DNA of 54,535 nt, from contig NZ_PZJU01000026.1 in assembly GCF_003206715.1 (NCBI RefSeq), positions 1 through 54,535 on the forward strand, given 5' to 3'. Made by a program: the position numbers and the translations under genes. This document shows positions 35,177 to 45,103 of this stretch, one piece after another; positions within the stretch are counted from its first letter, which is position 1; each line of letters starts with the position of its first letter. This DNA comes from Salinicola peritrichatus (GTDB lineage Bacteria; Pseudomonadota; Gammaproteobacteria; Pseudomonadales; Halomonadaceae). A model generated the notes under the pieces. The model did no database searches. It saw only the letters and a list, made by a program, of their open reading frames with translations, and was not told the DNA's origin.

Positions 35177-36193
35177 ATGAAAACGTATCGCGCCGGAATC
35201 ATTGTCCTGGCCCTGTGGACAGGGCTCGTTATCGCTACCTCGGCGCAGGCCGCTGACGACTTCGACCCTGCCTCGCATCCCGAAGTCCGCTCCATGCTGG
35301 AGACCCTGGCGCAGCAAGGGCTGCCCCGCGATCAACTGACCTCGGCCATGCGTGCGGCCCGCTACCGCCCCCAGGTGCTCGATGCCATGAGCCATGCCGC
35401 CGAGCGCCGGCTGCGCTGGGACGAGTATCGCGACATCTTCATCCAGCCGGAACGAGTTCACCAGGGGGTGGCGTTTTTCGAGGCCAACCGGGAAGCACTG
35501 ATGCGCGCCGAGCGGACCTACGGCGTGCCGCCGGAAGTGATCGTCGCGATCCTCGGCGTCGAGACCCAGTACGGCAGCCACAAGGGCTCCCATCGGGTGC
35601 TCGACTCGTTGTCGACACTGGCCTTCCATCATCCGACCCGGGGCGATTTCTTCCGCGGCGAGTTGATGGCGTTTCTGGAGATCACGCTCGGGCAGGGCGT
35701 CGATCCCGAGTCCCAGTATGGTTCCTACGCCGGTGCCATGGGCTACCCGCAGTTCATTCCCACCAGCTATCAGGCCTATGCCGTCGACTTCGACGACGAC
35801 GGGCTCAAGGACCTGTGGAACGACCCGGTCGACGCCATCGGCAGCATCGCCAACTACTTCAGCGAACACGGCTGGCGTCGGAACCAGGCGGTTCTCGTCG
35901 AGGCCAGCGGCCCGGCGATACTGCCGCCATCGATCCCGTTCAATCGTACCGAACCTCCGGCGACGTCCGTGCGAGCGCTGGCGCAGGTGGGCATTCAACC
36001 GACCGCCGGTAGCCTCCAGCCCGACGACGAGGTGATGCCGCTGGCGCTGGATTTCGCCGACGGCCATGTGCGCTATGTGCTGGGGCGCTACAACTTTTAT
36101 GTGATTACGCGCTACAACCATAGTCATCTCTACGCGATGGCCGTGGCGACCCTGGCGCAGCATATTCAGACGGCCATGGAAGGTGGCGCATGA
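35177..36193 (+). CDS. mltB: Lytic murein transglycosylase B
   Basis: The 338-residue protein starts with a signal peptide (residues 1-25, ending AQA) with no lipobox cysteine, so it is probably periplasmic rather than a lipoprotein. The catalytic Glu129 is in AILGVETQYGSHKG, followed by AMGYPQFIPTSYQAYAVDFD and DAIGSIANYF. It cleaves glycan strands forming 1,6-anhydro-muropeptides. ATG at 35177 follows AAGGACGTGCTGG. The upstream 90 bp repeats AAGGACG/AAGGATG three times. It overlaps rlpA by four bases. Confidence 0.92.
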   Translation: MKTYRAGIIVLALWTGLVIATSAQAADDFDPASHPEVRSMLETLAQQGLPRDQLTSAMRAARYRPQVLDAMSHAAERRLRWDEYRDIFIQPERVHQGVAFFEANREALMRAERTYGVPPEVIVAILGVETQYGSHKGSHRVLDSLSTLAFHHPTRGDFFRGELMAFLEITLGQGVDPESQYGSYAGAMGYPQFIPTSYQAYAVDFDDDGLKDLWNDPVDAIGSIANYFSEHGWRRNQAVLVEASGPAILPPSIPFNRTEPPATSVRALAQVGIQPTAGSLQPDDEVMPLALDFADGHVRYVLGRYNFYVITRYNHSHLYAMAVATLAQHIQTAMEGGA

Positions 36194-37212
36194 CGCGGCT
36201 GTGGCTGGCACTGCTGAGCCTGGCGCTACTGGCGGGCTGCGCCGGCGGGGGCGGTTCGCCCGGTGGTGGCGGTGGCGGACGCTACGCGATGAATGACGAT
36301 GCCTACCCGGACTCGCCCGAGGACGTCTCCAACGTACCGGATGCCGTTCCCAAGGTCGAACCCCGTGCCAAGAGCGGCAATCGGCCGACCTACAGCGTCT
36401 GGGGCAAGACCTATCATGTGCTGAGCGATCCCATCGGATACGTGGCCGAAGGTCGGGCATCCTGGTACGGGGTCAAGTTCCAGGGCTACGCCACCGCCAG
36501 CGGCGAATCCTACGATATGTACAAGATGACGGCGGCGCATCGCTCGCTGCCGTTGCCGACCTATGCGCGGGTCACCAATCTCGACAATGGCCGCCAGGTG
36601 ATCGTGCGAGTCAATGATCGCGGTCCCTTCCACGACGATCGTCTGATCGATCTCTCCTATGCCGCGGCGGCCAGGCTGGATATCTTGGGTCACGGCACCG
36701 GGCGGGTGAGAGTGGAGGCGATCGATCCGGTGGCCTGGGCGCGGAATCATGATCAGTCCGGCAGCGATCGGTCCACGCAGAATGCCCAGGCGACGCCACC
36801 GAAAGCCACCGCTCAATCCGTCGCCGCCGCGCCGCCGGCCCAGAGCGCGCCCGCTGGTGTGTCTCGCAGCGCTACCCAGACGCAGCCGCTTGACGACTAT
36901 GCGACGCAGGTCGACCCGATTCTGGCCGCTGCCGAGGATGGGCCCGTTGCGGGGTCCGAGCCGGCTCCGGCCGATACCGGTTCGAGCCGGCACTACGTGC
37001 AGGTCGCTGCACTGGGCTCGGAATCCAAGGCGCTGGCGTTGAAAACCCGGCTCCAAGGGTTGCTGTCGCGGCCGGTCCGCATCGACAATGCAGCCTCTCT
37101 TTATCGCGTGCAGGTCGGACCGATCGACGACCTGGCATCGCTGGAAACCATTCGCGCGACCTTGAGTGACGCCGGCTACCGCCAGACATTCGTGGTTTCG
37201 CCCACCCAGTAA
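36190..37212 (+). CDS. rlpA: Septal-ring lipoprotein RlpA
   Basis: The 340-residue lipoprotein has lipobox LAGC (cysteine at residue 17) and a glycine-rich linker. A double-psi beta-barrel domain follows with EGRASWYGVKFQGYATASGE, RVTNLDNGRQVIVRVNDRGP and IDLSYAAAARL. A low-complexity Ala/Pro/Gln linker leads to a C-terminal SPOR domain (about 255-340) that binds denuded glycan at division sites. In Pseudomonas RlpA is a lytic transglycosylase acting on such strands. Placed between mltB and dacA in a cell-wall cluster. Confidence 0.94.
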   Translation: MTRLWLALLSLALLAGCAGGGGSPGGGGGGRYAMNDDAYPDSPEDVSNVPDAVPKVEPRAKSGNRPTYSVWGKTYHVLSDPIGYVAEGRASWYGVKFQGYATASGESYDMYKMTAAHRSLPLPTYARVTNLDNGRQVIVRVNDRGPFHDDRLIDLSYAAAARLDILGHGTGRVRVEAIDPVAWARNHDQSGSDRSTQNAQATPPKATAQSVAAAPPAQSAPAGVSRSATQTQPLDDYATQVDPILAAAEDGPVAGSEPAPADTGSSRHYVQVAALGSESKALALKTRLQGLLSRPVRIDNAASLYRVQVGPIDDLASLETIRATLSDAGYRQTFVVSPTQ

Positions 37213-37239
37213 CCTTTGTTCAATGAGAATCCGATTGTC

Positions 37240-38460
37240 ATGAAAGCGTTGTTCACTTCGTCCGTTTCCCGCCTGGTCGTTTCTGCCTCGTTATGCCTGG
37301 GGCTGCTTTCATCGCCGGTCAGCGCGCAGCAGCCCACGCCCGATAGCCAGATGCCCGCGGCGAATCCCCAGCCGGAGCAACTGATTCCGTCGCCGCCCGA
37401 ACTGGCCGCGTCGTCCTGGGTGCTGATGGATGCGACCACGGGCAAGCTGCTGGTGAATCACAACGGCGATCAGCGCGTGCCGCCGGCCAGTCTGACCAAG
37501 ATGATGACGGCCTATATCGTCGAGCAGGAGATCGAGCGCGGCAATATCTCCGATAGCGACATGGTCAGCGTCAGCGAAAACGCCTGGCGTACCGGCGGCT
37601 CGCGCATGTTCATCCAGGAAGGGACGCAGGTCAGCGTCGAGAATCTGCTGCGCGGTGTGGTGGTGCAGTCGGGTAACGACGCCAGCGTCGCGTTGTCGGA
37701 ATACGTCGCCGGTAGTGAGTCCGCGTTCGCCGATCTGATGAATCAGCAGGCGCAGCGAATGGGGATGCAGAACACCCATTTCATGAACCCGACCGGCTTG
37801 CCGCACGACGACCACTATTCATCGGCGCACGATCTGGCGATCCTGGCGCGTCACATCATTCAGGATTTCCCCGACCATTATCAGGTCTATTCCGAGAAGT
37901 ACTTTACCTACAACGATATTCGCCAGCCCAACCGCAACCGCTTGCTGTGGCGTGACCCGGACGTCGACGGTCTGAAGACCGGCCATACCGAAGCCGCGGG
38001 TTTCTGCCTGGTCGCCTCGGCCAAGAAGCAGGACACCCGGCTGATCGCGGTGGTCATGGGAACGCAATCCGACGAGGCGCGAGCCGCCGAGACCCAGCGC
38101 CTGCTCAACTACGGCTTCCGCTTCTACCAGACGCGCAAGCTGTATGACGCGGGTTCCGTGCTCAACCAGGCGCGGGTATGGGGCGGCGAGCAGGACACGG
38201 TCCGCCTGGGAGTTCAGAACGAGGTCAGCATGACCGTGCCGCGCGGCAGCGCCGATAGCCTGACGGCGCGTCTCAACCTGCCGGAGACGCTGCACGCACC
38301 GATCCAGTCCGGGCAGCAGATCGGTACGCTGGAAATCAAGTCGGGCGATGACGTGCTCGGTGAAGAGCCCCTGGTGGCGCTCGAGAGCGTCGAAGAGGGC
38401 AGCATCTTCAAGCGTGTCTGGGATAGCATCGTGCTGTTCGTCACCGGCCTGTTCGACTAA
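37240..38460 (+). CDS. dacA: D-alanyl-D-alanine carboxypeptidase (PBP5/6 family)
   Basis: The 406-residue protein has a signal peptide (to about residue 29), active-site motifs S84-L-T-K87, S144-G-N and K246-T-G, and a C-terminal PBP5-type beta domain. A final amphipathic membrane-binding helix (DSIVLFVTGLFD) ends it. It trims the terminal D-Ala from peptidoglycan pentapeptides in the periplasm. The Shine-Dalgarno is weak. The start at 37240 (MKALFTS) is chosen for the signal peptide; a TTG at 37216 is also in frame. Confidence 0.95.
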   Translation: MKALFTSSVSRLVVSASLCLGLLSSPVSAQQPTPDSQMPAANPQPEQLIPSPPELAASSWVLMDATTGKLLVNHNGDQRVPPASLTKMMTAYIVEQEIERGNISDSDMVSVSENAWRTGGSRMFIQEGTQVSVENLLRGVVVQSGNDASVALSEYVAGSESAFADLMNQQAQRMGMQNTHFMNPTGLPHDDHYSSAHDLAILARHIIQDFPDHYQVYSEKYFTYNDIRQPNRNRLLWRDPDVDGLKTGHTEAAGFCLVASAKKQDTRLIAVVMGTQSDEARAAETQRLLNYGFRFYQTRKLYDAGSVLNQARVWGGEQDTVRLGVQNEVSMTVPRGSADSLTARLNLPETLHAPIQSGQQIGTLEIKSGDDVLGEEPLVALESVEEGSIFKRVWDSIVLFVTGLFD

Positions 38461-38468
38461 GACGAATG

Positions 38469-38494
38469 CCGACACCGCCGTCGGGCGGTGTCGG
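38469..38494 (+). terminator. Hairpin downstream of dacA
   Basis: A perfect 11-bp stem CCGACACCGCC/GGCGGTGTCGG around the loop GTCG lies 8 bp after the dacA stop. No U-run follows, so it may be a weak terminator or an mRNA-stabilising hairpin. Confidence 0.5.
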
Positions 38495-38569
38495 TGCGTT
38501 GCCGCACGAGTTGGTGAGCGACCGGATGTTGAGTAGAATGGTCGGAAATCGCACCCGATTCGGAACTCG

Positions 38570-38857
38570 ATGAAACAGACTCCCAACGACGTCGATCTGC
38601 CGCGCCCCAAGATCGAATTTCCCTGTGATTATCCGATCCGCATCGTCGGTGACGCCGCCGACGATTTCGTGGCGGCGATCAGCCAGGTGATCGAACGTCA
38701 CTCCCCCGGATTCGATACTTCCTCGATCAGACTCTCCGACAGCCGCAACGGTCGCTTCCAGTCGCTTCGCGTGGTCATCCGTGCGACGGATGAGGCGCAG
38801 CTGGACGCGCTGTTCCAGAGCCTCAAGGCGACGGGTCGCGTCCATATGGTGCTGTAG
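38570..38857 (+). CDS. ybeD: YbeD family protein (DUF493)
   Basis: The 95-residue protein has the ACT-like DUF493 pattern: [30 protein letters not shown] and [11 protein letters not shown] at the end. Its place between dacA and lipB is the conserved position of ybeD. The biochemical role is not established; linkage to lipoate genes suggests a supporting function. Confidence 0.93.
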   Translation: MKQTPNDVDLPRPKIEFPCDYPIRIVGDAADDFVAAISQVIERHSPGFDTSSIRLSDSRNGRFQSLRVVIRATDEAQLDALFQSLKATGRVHMVL

Positions 38858-38871
38858 AGGTGACGGCTTCC

Positions 38872-39531
38872 ATGGAGCTTTACCGCCTGGGCCGTCAGCC
38901 CTATCTGCCGGTGTGGCAGTCGATGTCGCGCTGGACGGATGGGCGCGACGACACGACGCCCGATCAGCTGTGGCTGGTCGAGCACGACCCGGTGTTCACC
39001 CAGGGGCGTGCCGGCAAGCCCGAGCATCTGCTCATGCCCGGCGATATCCCGGTCGTGGCCACCGATCGTGGCGGGCAGGTGACCTACCACGGCCCGGGGC
39101 AGGTCGTGCTCTATCCGCTGCTCGACGTGCGCCGGCGCCGGCTCGGCGTGCGTGAACTGGTGACGCTGCTCGAGAACAGCGTCATCGACGTGCTGGCTCA
39201 CCATGGGGTCGAGGCGCGGGCAAGGGCGGACGCGCCGGGGGTTTACGTGGGCGGCGACAAGATCGCCTCGCTGGGTTTGCGTATTCGTCGCGGCTGCAGT
39301 TTTCATGGTGTCGCGCTCAATGTGGACATGGATCTATCGCCATTTGCGCGGATCAACCCGTGTGGTTACGCGGGCCTCAAGATGACCCAGTTGCGTGATC
39401 AGATTGCGCGGCCAGTCATGCCTGCCGAAGAAGCCGATCGGTTGGCGGCATGTTTCGCACGACGGCTGGCCGTCACGCTCGACGAGAAGCGCGGCTGGCC
39501 GCAGGCTTTCGATCTGGCGGCTAGCGCCTGA
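38872..39531 (+). CDS. lipB: Octanoyl-[acyl-carrier-protein]:protein octanoyltransferase
   Basis: The 219-residue enzyme moves octanoyl from ACP to lipoyl domains. The motif [13 protein letters not shown] (65-77), catalytic Lys130 ([10 protein letters not shown]) and Cys164 (NPCGYAGL) are in place. Start ATG at 38872 is favoured, with GAGG upstream. A GTG at 38860, just after the ybeD stop, is in frame. lipA follows after 33 bp, giving the complete de novo lipoylation pair. Confidence 0.95.
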   Translation: MELYRLGRQPYLPVWQSMSRWTDGRDDTTPDQLWLVEHDPVFTQGRAGKPEHLLMPGDIPVVATDRGGQVTYHGPGQVVLYPLLDVRRRRLGVRELVTLLENSVIDVLAHHGVEARARADAPGVYVGGDKIASLGLRIRRGCSFHGVALNVDMDLSPFARINPCGYAGLKMTQLRDQIARPVMPAEEADRLAACFARRLAVTLDEKRGWPQAFDLAASA

Positions 39532-39564
39532 GCGCCAATTCAACGACTTATCAGGATGGGACCT

Positions 39565-40554
39565 ATGACAGAGACGACCGTCATGCAATCGCCCGAAACC
39601 AAGAAGCCAGGGCGCGTCGAGCGCGGTGTCAAGCTGCGCGGAGCCGAAAAGGTCGCGCGGATCCCCGTCAAGGTCATTCCGACCGAAACGCTGCCCAAGA
39701 AGCCGGATTGGCTGCGGGTCAGAATGCCGGTGTCACCACAGGTGACCCACATCAAGCAGACGCTGCGCAAGCATGGCCTGCACACGGTTTGCGAGGAGGC
39801 CTCCTGTCCCAACCTGGGCGAGTGCTTCAGTGGCGGCACGGCCACCTTCATGATCATGGGCGATATCTGTACGCGTCGCTGCCCGTTCTGTGACGTCGCC
39901 CACGGGCGCCCCAACGCGCTCAACGAGAACGAGCCGCGGGAGCTGGCCGAGGCGATCGCCGAGATGGGACTCAACTACGTGGTCGTCACCTCGGTCGATC
40001 GCGACGACCTGCGTGATGGCGGTGCCCGGCACTTCGCCGACTGCATTCGCGAGATCCGCCGCGACAGTCCGAACATCGAGATCGAGGTGCTGGTTCCCGA
40101 CTTCCGTGGCCGCATGCAGGTGGCGCTGGATATCCTCGAGGGCGAGGCCCCCGACGTCTTCAACCACAACCTCGAGACCGTGCCGTCGCTCTACCGCAAG
40201 GTCCGCCCCGGCGCCGACTACCAGTGGTCGCTCGATCTGCTCAAGGGCTACAAGGCGCGCCGTCCGGAAGTGATGACCAAGTCCGGCCTGATGCTGGGCG
40301 TCGGCGAAACCGACGAACAGGTGATCGAGGTGATGCGCGACCTGCGCGCTCACGATGTCGACATGCTGACGCTGGGGCAGTACATGCAGCCGTCGCGCAA
40401 TCACCTGCCGGTCGATCGCTGGGTTCACCCGAAAACCTTCGACTGGTTCGCCGAGCAGGGCAAGGCAATGGGTTTCGTCCATGTGGCCTCGGGCCCCCTG
40501 GTTCGCTCCTCCTATCATGCCGACAAGCAGGCGCACGGGGTTGAGGTGAAATGA
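39565..40554 (+). CDS. lipA: Lipoyl synthase
   Basis: The 329-residue radical-SAM enzyme inserts two sulfurs into octanoyl groups. The auxiliary cluster cysteines are C76, C81 and C87 ([13 protein letters not shown]), and the radical-SAM cluster is C102-x3-C106-x2-C109 (CTRRCPFC). The sacrificial-cluster serine region near the end reads [16 protein letters not shown] at 39565 follows AGGATGGGACCT; an ATG at 39556 is also in frame. Last gene of the block before a strong terminator. Confidence 0.96.
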   Translation: MTETTVMQSPETKKPGRVERGVKLRGAEKVARIPVKVIPTETLPKKPDWLRVRMPVSPQVTHIKQTLRKHGLHTVCEEASCPNLGECFSGGTATFMIMGDICTRRCPFCDVAHGRPNALNENEPRELAEAIAEMGLNYVVVTSVDRDDLRDGGARHFADCIREIRRDSPNIEIEVLVPDFRGRMQVALDILEGEAPDVFNHNLETVPSLYRKVRPGADYQWSLDLLKGYKARRPEVMTKSGLMLGVGETDEQVIEVMRDLRAHDVDMLTLGQYMQPSRNHLPVDRWVHPKTFDWFAEQGKAMGFVHVASGPLVRSSYHADKQAHGVEVK

Positions 40555-40606
40555 GTTCGAAGTGAAATGAGTTCGCAGTGAGATAAACCGGTTTCCGGCA
40601 ACAGCG

Positions 40607-40639
40607 CGGGCCCGCCGATCACTCGGCGGGCCCGTTTTT
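40607..40639 (+). terminator. Rho-independent terminator after lipA
   Basis: A perfect 12-bp stem CGGGCCCGCCGA/TCGGCGGGCCCG around loop TCAC is followed by TTTTTG. It closes the cell-wall/lipoate block and also lies downstream of the convergent LysR gene. Confidence 0.92.
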
Positions 40640-40708
40640 GTTGATGAATGCTAGGAGCATCTCCTCATGAGCCAGCGCTCGAGCGTGCTAGCTCCCTTGC
40701 CGAGCGGT

Positions 40709-41695
40709 CTACGGGTTTTCCGTCGGCAGGCAGACCAGCGTCGGCGTGTCGATGGGGGCCATCGGCGCGCGGAAATGGGCGTTGAGTTCTGGCAGCAGTT
40801 CACGCACGAAGCGCAGGAACAGCTCGGTGACCGGCGTCGGATAGCGATCCTTGGGATAGACGGTGCACCAGGAGCGGCGCAGCGGAAAGCCGGGCAATTT
40901 CGGGCTTGCCAGTAGACCGGAGGCCAGTTCCAGTTGGACCGCCAGACGCGGCAACACCGCGACGCCCAGGTGCGCCATCACGCCCTGCTTGATCGCTTCG
41001 TTGGTACCCAGTTCGATGAGGTGATGCAGCGACACGCGTTCGCGAGCGGCGAAATCCTCGAACGCCGTGCGTGCCCCCGATCCGGGCTCGCGCATCAGAA
41101 TGTAGTGGCGCGCGAAGTCCTCGAGCGTCGCCGTTTCCGCTGTCACCAATGGATGGCCCGGCCACACCACCGGGATCAGCTCGTTGTCCAGAATCGGCAT
41201 GAATACCAGGTTGGGGTCGTCCGGCACCATGCCCATGATCACCAGGTCGTCACGTCTCTCTGCCAATCGCTCCATTGCCTGGACGCGATTGCAAACGCGC
41301 AGGCGGATCTGCACCTCGGGATAGCGGGCACGAAAACGCGCCAGGATGTGCGGGACGACATATTGCGCCGTCGATACCGCGGCGAGATTGAGTTCGCCGC
41401 GAATCGTGCCGGCCAGTTCCGAGAGTTCCATCTGCAGGCTGGAGACCTGGCCGAAGATCGACTGCACCGAGGCGGCCAGGGCGTCGGCCGCCGGCAGTAC
41501 ATGCAGCGTCTTGCCAGCGTACTTGAACAGTGGCTGGCCCAGTGCCTGCTCGAGCTGGCGGATTTGCGCGCTGACCGCCGGTTGGGTCAGGCCGAGCTGC
41601 TCGGCGGCACGCGAGTAGGACTGCTGCCGATGGACGGCCTGGAACACCTGGAGTTGACGAAACGTCAGGCGGTTGAGCAGGTTGGGTCGCGACAT
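40709..41695 (-). CDS. LysR-family regulator divergent from the carboxylase operon (PycR-like)
   Basis: The 328-residue protein has an N-terminal helix-turn-helix (RLTFRQLQVFQAV, YSRAAEQLGLTQPAVSAQIRQLEQALGQPLF) like CbbR and PycR. Its effector domain includes TIRGELNLAAVSTAQYVVPHIL. It is divergent from the two carboxylase subunit genes, the arrangement of pycR-pycA-pycB in Pseudomonas, so it likely controls them. The name follows from position and should be read as provisional. Confidence 0.88.
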   Translation of the reverse strand: MSRPNLLNRLTFRQLQVFQAVHRQQSYSRAAEQLGLTQPAVSAQIRQLEQALGQPLFKYAGKTLHVLPAADALAASVQSIFGQVSSLQMELSELAGTIRGELNLAAVSTAQYVVPHILARFRARYPEVQIRLRVCNRVQAMERLAERRDDLVIMGMVPDDPNLVFMPILDNELIPVVWPGHPLVTAETATLEDFARHYILMREPGSGARTAFEDFAARERVSLHHLIELGTNEAIKQGVMAHLGVAVLPRLAVQLELASGLLASPKLPGFPLRRSWCTVYPKDRYPTPVTELFLRFVRELLPELNAHFRAPMAPIDTPTLVCLPTENP

Positions 41696-41832
41696 TCAGG
41701 TGTCCTCGCGATCAGGTATAAGGTCTGGCTTATAGGTTGGCAAAAAAATATCAATTTTTCTATTGGCTTCCGGGTGGCTAGCGTAGGGTGACCGAGATCG
41801 AACGCGGCCATGCGCAACCCGGAGGGCAAACG
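41696..41832. promoter_or_regulatory. Divergent promoter region with candidate LysR operator
   Basis: The 137-bp gap contains a perfect inverted repeat TATAAG-N6-CTTATA (41717-41722 and 41729-41734), 22 bp upstream of the LysR gene start. An A/T-rich tract flanked by TTGGC (41737-41770) follows. Dyads of this size and place are typical LysR binding sites. Core promoter boxes could not be fixed. Confidence 0.5.
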
Positions 41833-43248
41833 GTGTTCAAAAAACTGCTAATCGCCAATCGCGGCGAAATCGCCGTGCGTATTGTACGAGCCTGTGCCGA
41901 GATGGGCATCCGTTCGGTGGCGATCTATACCGAGCCGGACCGGTTTTCCCTGCACGTCAAGCGTGCCGATGAAGCGCATTTCGTCGGCGACGATCCGCTG
42001 GCCGGCTATCTCGATCCACGTCGTATCGTCAACCTCGCGCGCGAGATCGGCTGCGACGCTATTCATCCCGGCTACGGTTTCCTGTCCGAAAGTGCGGAGT
42101 TCGCCAGGATCTGCAGCGACGCCGGCATCGCCTTCGTCGGCCCGAGTGCCGAGGTGATCGCCAAGATGGGCGACAAGACCGCTGCCAGAGCGGCGATGCG
42201 TCATGCCGGAGTGCCGGTGACGCCGGGCTCCGAGGGCAACCTGGCCGACCGCGACGAGGCGTTGCAACTGGCCGAGGAGATCGGCTATCCGGTCATGCTC
42301 AAGGCAACTTCCGGCGGCGGCGGTCGGGGCATTCGACGCTGCGACTCGCCGGAGCAGCTCGAGCAGGCCTGGGATCGCGTCATCTCCGAGGCGACCAAGG
42401 CGTTCGGCAGCGCCGAGGTGTTCATGGAAAAATGCGTCGTCGATCCGCACCATATCGAAGTTCAGGTGCTCGCCGACAGCCACGGCAGCGTCATCCACCT
42501 GTTCGAACGCGACTGCTCGATCCAACGCCGCAACCAGAAGCTGATCGAGATCGCGCCCAGCCCCCAGTTAACGCCGGAGCAGCGCAGTTACGTCGGCAAG
42601 CTCGCCGTTCGCGCGGCGCGGGCGGTCGGTTACGAGAATGCCGGCACCGTGGAGTTCCTGGTCAAGGACAACGAAGTCTACTTCATGGAGATGAATACCC
42701 GCGTCCAGGTCGAGCATACCATCACCGAGTCGATCACCGGGGTGGATATCGTGCGCGAGCAGCTGCGGATCGCCGCCGGCGACAGGCTGGCTTATCGCCA
42801 GGAGGACATCTTCCACCACGGTTACGCGATCCAGTTCCGCATCAACGCCGAGGACCCCAAGAACGATTTTCTCCCCAGTTTCGGCCGCATCACCCGTTAC
42901 TACGCGCCGGGCGGTCCGGGCGTGCGCACCGATACCGCGATCTACACCGGCTACACCATTCCGCCTTACTTCGATTCGATGTGTCTCAAGCTGATCGTCT
43001 GGGGCATGACCTGGAAGGAGACGCTGGATCGCGGCATCCGCGCGCTGAACGACATGCGGCTGCAAGGGATCAAGACCACCGCGCCGTACTACCAGGAGAT
43101 TCTGCGCCATCCCGATTTTCGCGGCGGCCATTTCGATACCGGTTTCGTACCGGCGCACCCCGAACTGCTCAACTACTCCGTCAAGCGCAACCCGGAAGAG
43201 GCGGCGCTGGCGATCGCGGCGGCCATCGCCGCGCATGCCGGACTTTGA
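41833..43248 (+). CDS. pycA: Pyruvate/oxaloacetate carboxylase system, biotin carboxylase subunit
   Basis: The 471-residue ATP-grasp enzyme carboxylates biotin using bicarbonate and ATP. It opens with FKKLLIANRGEIAVRIVRA and contains HPGYGFLSE, the glycine-rich KATSGGGGRGIR, FMEKCVVDPHHIEVQV, RDCSIQRRNQKLIE and EMNTRVQVEHTITE. The start is GTG at 41833, with GGAGGG eight bases upstream. It pairs with the carboxyltransferase/biotin subunit gene that starts 37 bp downstream. Confidence 0.92.
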   Translation: MFKKLLIANRGEIAVRIVRACAEMGIRSVAIYTEPDRFSLHVKRADEAHFVGDDPLAGYLDPRRIVNLAREIGCDAIHPGYGFLSESAEFARICSDAGIAFVGPSAEVIAKMGDKTAARAAMRHAGVPVTPGSEGNLADRDEALQLAEEIGYPVMLKATSGGGGRGIRRCDSPEQLEQAWDRVISEATKAFGSAEVFMEKCVVDPHHIEVQVLADSHGSVIHLFERDCSIQRRNQKLIEIAPSPQLTPEQRSYVGKLAVRAARAVGYENAGTVEFLVKDNEVYFMEMNTRVQVEHTITESITGVDIVREQLRIAAGDRLAYRQEDIFHHGYAIQFRINAEDPKNDFLPSFGRITRYYAPGGPGVRTDTAIYTGYTIPPYFDSMCLKLIVWGMTWKETLDRGIRALNDMRLQGIKTTAPYYQEILRHPDFRGGHFDTGFVPAHPELLNYSVKRNPEEAALAIAAAIAAHAGL

Positions 43249-43285
43249 CATGCCGGATTGGGACATAAGCATCAGGAGAGACACC

Positions 43286-45103
43286 ATGAACAACGCCAAC
43301 GCGTCACCCGTCAAGGTCAGCGACGTCGTCCTGCGCGATGGTCACCAGTCATTGATCGCCACGCGCATGCGCACCGAGGACATGCTGCCGATCTGCGCCA
43401 AGCTCGACGCCATCGGTTTCCACTCGCTGGAGGTGTGGGGTGGGGCGACCTTCGATGCGTGTGTTCGCTTTTTGAAGGAAGACCCCTGGGAGCGTTTGAA
43501 ATCGTTGCGCGAGGCGTTGCCCAATACGCCATTGCAGATGCTGTTGCGCGGCCAGAACCTGCTGGGCTACCGGCACTATGCCGACGACGTCGTCGAGCGC
43601 TTCGTCGCCCGGTCCGCCGACAACGGGATCGATATCTTCCGTGTCTTCGATGCGCTCAACGATCTGCGCAACCTGGAAACCGCGATGAAAGCGGTCAAGG
43701 CCAGCGGCAAGCATGCCCAGGGCACGATCTGCTATACCGTGAGCCCGGTCCATACGCTGCAGATGTATGTCGATCAGGCCAAGCGGCTGGTCGACATGGG
43801 CGCCGACTCCATCGCGATCAAGGACATGGCGGGGCTGTTGACGCCCTATGCGACGGGGGAGCTGGTCGAAGCGCTGGTCGACGCCGTCGAGGTACCGGTG
43901 CATCTGCATGCTCACGCGACCTCCGGGCTGGCGGCACTCAGCCAGATGAAGGCCGTCGAAGCCGGCTGCCGGCATATCGATACCTGTATCTCGGCCTTCG
44001 CCGGCGGTACCAGCCACCCGTCGACCGAGGCGATGGTCGCCGCCTTTCAAGACACGCCGTACGACACCGGGCTCGACCTGGTGGCTCTCAAGGAGATCGG
44101 CGATTACTTCCGCGAAGTACGCAAGAAATACGCCGCCTTCGAGAGCGAATACACCCGCGAGGACGTCAGCGTGCAGATCTGGCAGGTGCCGGGCGGCATG
44201 ATGTCCAACCTCGCCAACCAGATGAAGGAGCAGAACGCGCTGGGCCGTATCCGCGATGTGTTCGACGAGATCCCCAAGGTGCGTGCCGATCTGGGCTATC
44301 CGCCGCTGGTGACGCCGACCTCGCAGATCGTCGGCACCCAGGCGGCGATGAACGTGCTCACCGGGGAGCGCTACAAGTCGATCACCAACGAAGTCAAACG
44401 CTATCTGCTCGGTGGCTACGGCCAACCGCCGGCCGAGGTCGACGCCGAGGTCCGGCGCAAGGCGATCGGCAGCGAGCCGGTCGACGAAGGGCGTCCGGCC
44501 GACCAGCTCAAGCCCGAGATGAAGCGGCTCGAGCAGGAGATCGGCGAGTTGGCCGAGAGCGAGGAGGATGTGCTCACCTTCGCCATGTTCCCGGACCTGG
44601 GGCGCGACTATCTGCAAGGCCGGCGCGAAGGGACGCTGGTACCGGAAGCGATCCCGGCTCCCGAAAGCGGGGAGGGCGGGCGTCCGGTTTCCGAGGGCGT
44701 GCCCACCGAATTCGTGATCGACGTCCACGGCGAGTCCTACGAGGTGCAGATCACTGGCGTCGGTAGTGGCAGTGGCAGCAAGCGCCGGGTCTATCTGACC
44801 CTCGATGGCATGCCGGAAGAGGTCGTGTTCGAAGCCAAGGACGAGTTCGTGCAGGAAGGCAAGGGCGCCGGACGCGCCAAGGCGAGTTCTCCGGGGCACG
44901 TGACCACTTCGATGCCCGGCAATATCGTCGACGTACTGGTCGCCGAGGGAGACGAGGTCAAGGAAGGGCAGGCGGTGCTGATCACCGAGGCGATGAAGAT
45001 GGAGACCGAGGTTCAGGCGCGGGTGAGCGGCACGGTCAAGGCGGTTCATGTCGCCAAGGGCGATCGTGTCACACCTGGCGAGGTATTGATCGAAATCGAG
45101 TGA
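43286..45103 (+). CDS. pycB: Pyruvate carboxylase subunit B / oxaloacetate decarboxylase alpha-like protein
   Basis: The 605-residue protein has a carboxyltransferase domain at about 5-470, with VVLRDGHQSLIATRMRTEDM, the metal-binding HLHAHATSGLA, and the lysine region IKDMAGLLTP. A linker leads to a C-terminal biotinyl domain with the carrier lysine in EAMKMET (about residue 571). With PycA it should form oxaloacetate from pyruvate (anaplerosis). Sodium-pump oxaloacetate decarboxylase is less likely because no beta or gamma membrane subunits are nearby and a biotin carboxylase is. ATG at 43286 follows AGGAGAGACACC. Confidence 0.92.
   Translation: MNNANASPVKVSDVVLRDGHQSLIATRMRTEDMLPICAKLDAIGFHSLEVWGGATFDACVRFLKEDPWERLKSLREALPNTPLQMLLRGQNLLGYRHYADDVVERFVARSADNGIDIFRVFDALNDLRNLETAMKAVKASGKHAQGTICYTVSPVHTLQMYVDQAKRLVDMGADSIAIKDMAGLLTPYATGELVEALVDAVEVPVHLHAHATSGLAALSQMKAVEAGCRHIDTCISAFAGGTSHPSTEAMVAAFQDTPYDTGLDLVALKEIGDYFREVRKKYAAFESEYTREDVSVQIWQVPGGMMSNLANQMKEQNALGRIRDVFDEIPKVRADLGYPPLVTPTSQIVGTQAAMNVLTGERYKSITNEVKRYLLGGYGQPPAEVDAEVRRKAIGSEPVDEGRPADQLKPEMKRLEQEIGELAESEEDVLTFAMFPDLGRDYLQGRREGTLVPEAIPAPESGEGGRPVSEGVPTEFVIDVHGESYEVQITGVGSGSGSKRRVYLTLDGMPEEVVFEAKDEFVQEGKGAGRAKASSPGHVTTSMPGNIVDVLVAEGDEVKEGQAVLITEAMKMETEVQARVSGTVKAVHVAKGDRVTPGEVLIEIE

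Noticed and set aside
43286-45103. Sodium-pumping oxaloacetate decarboxylase alpha subunit
   Set aside because: No membrane beta or gamma subunit genes nearby, whereas a biotin carboxylase gene and a PycR-like regulator are adjacent, favouring pyruvate carboxylase.
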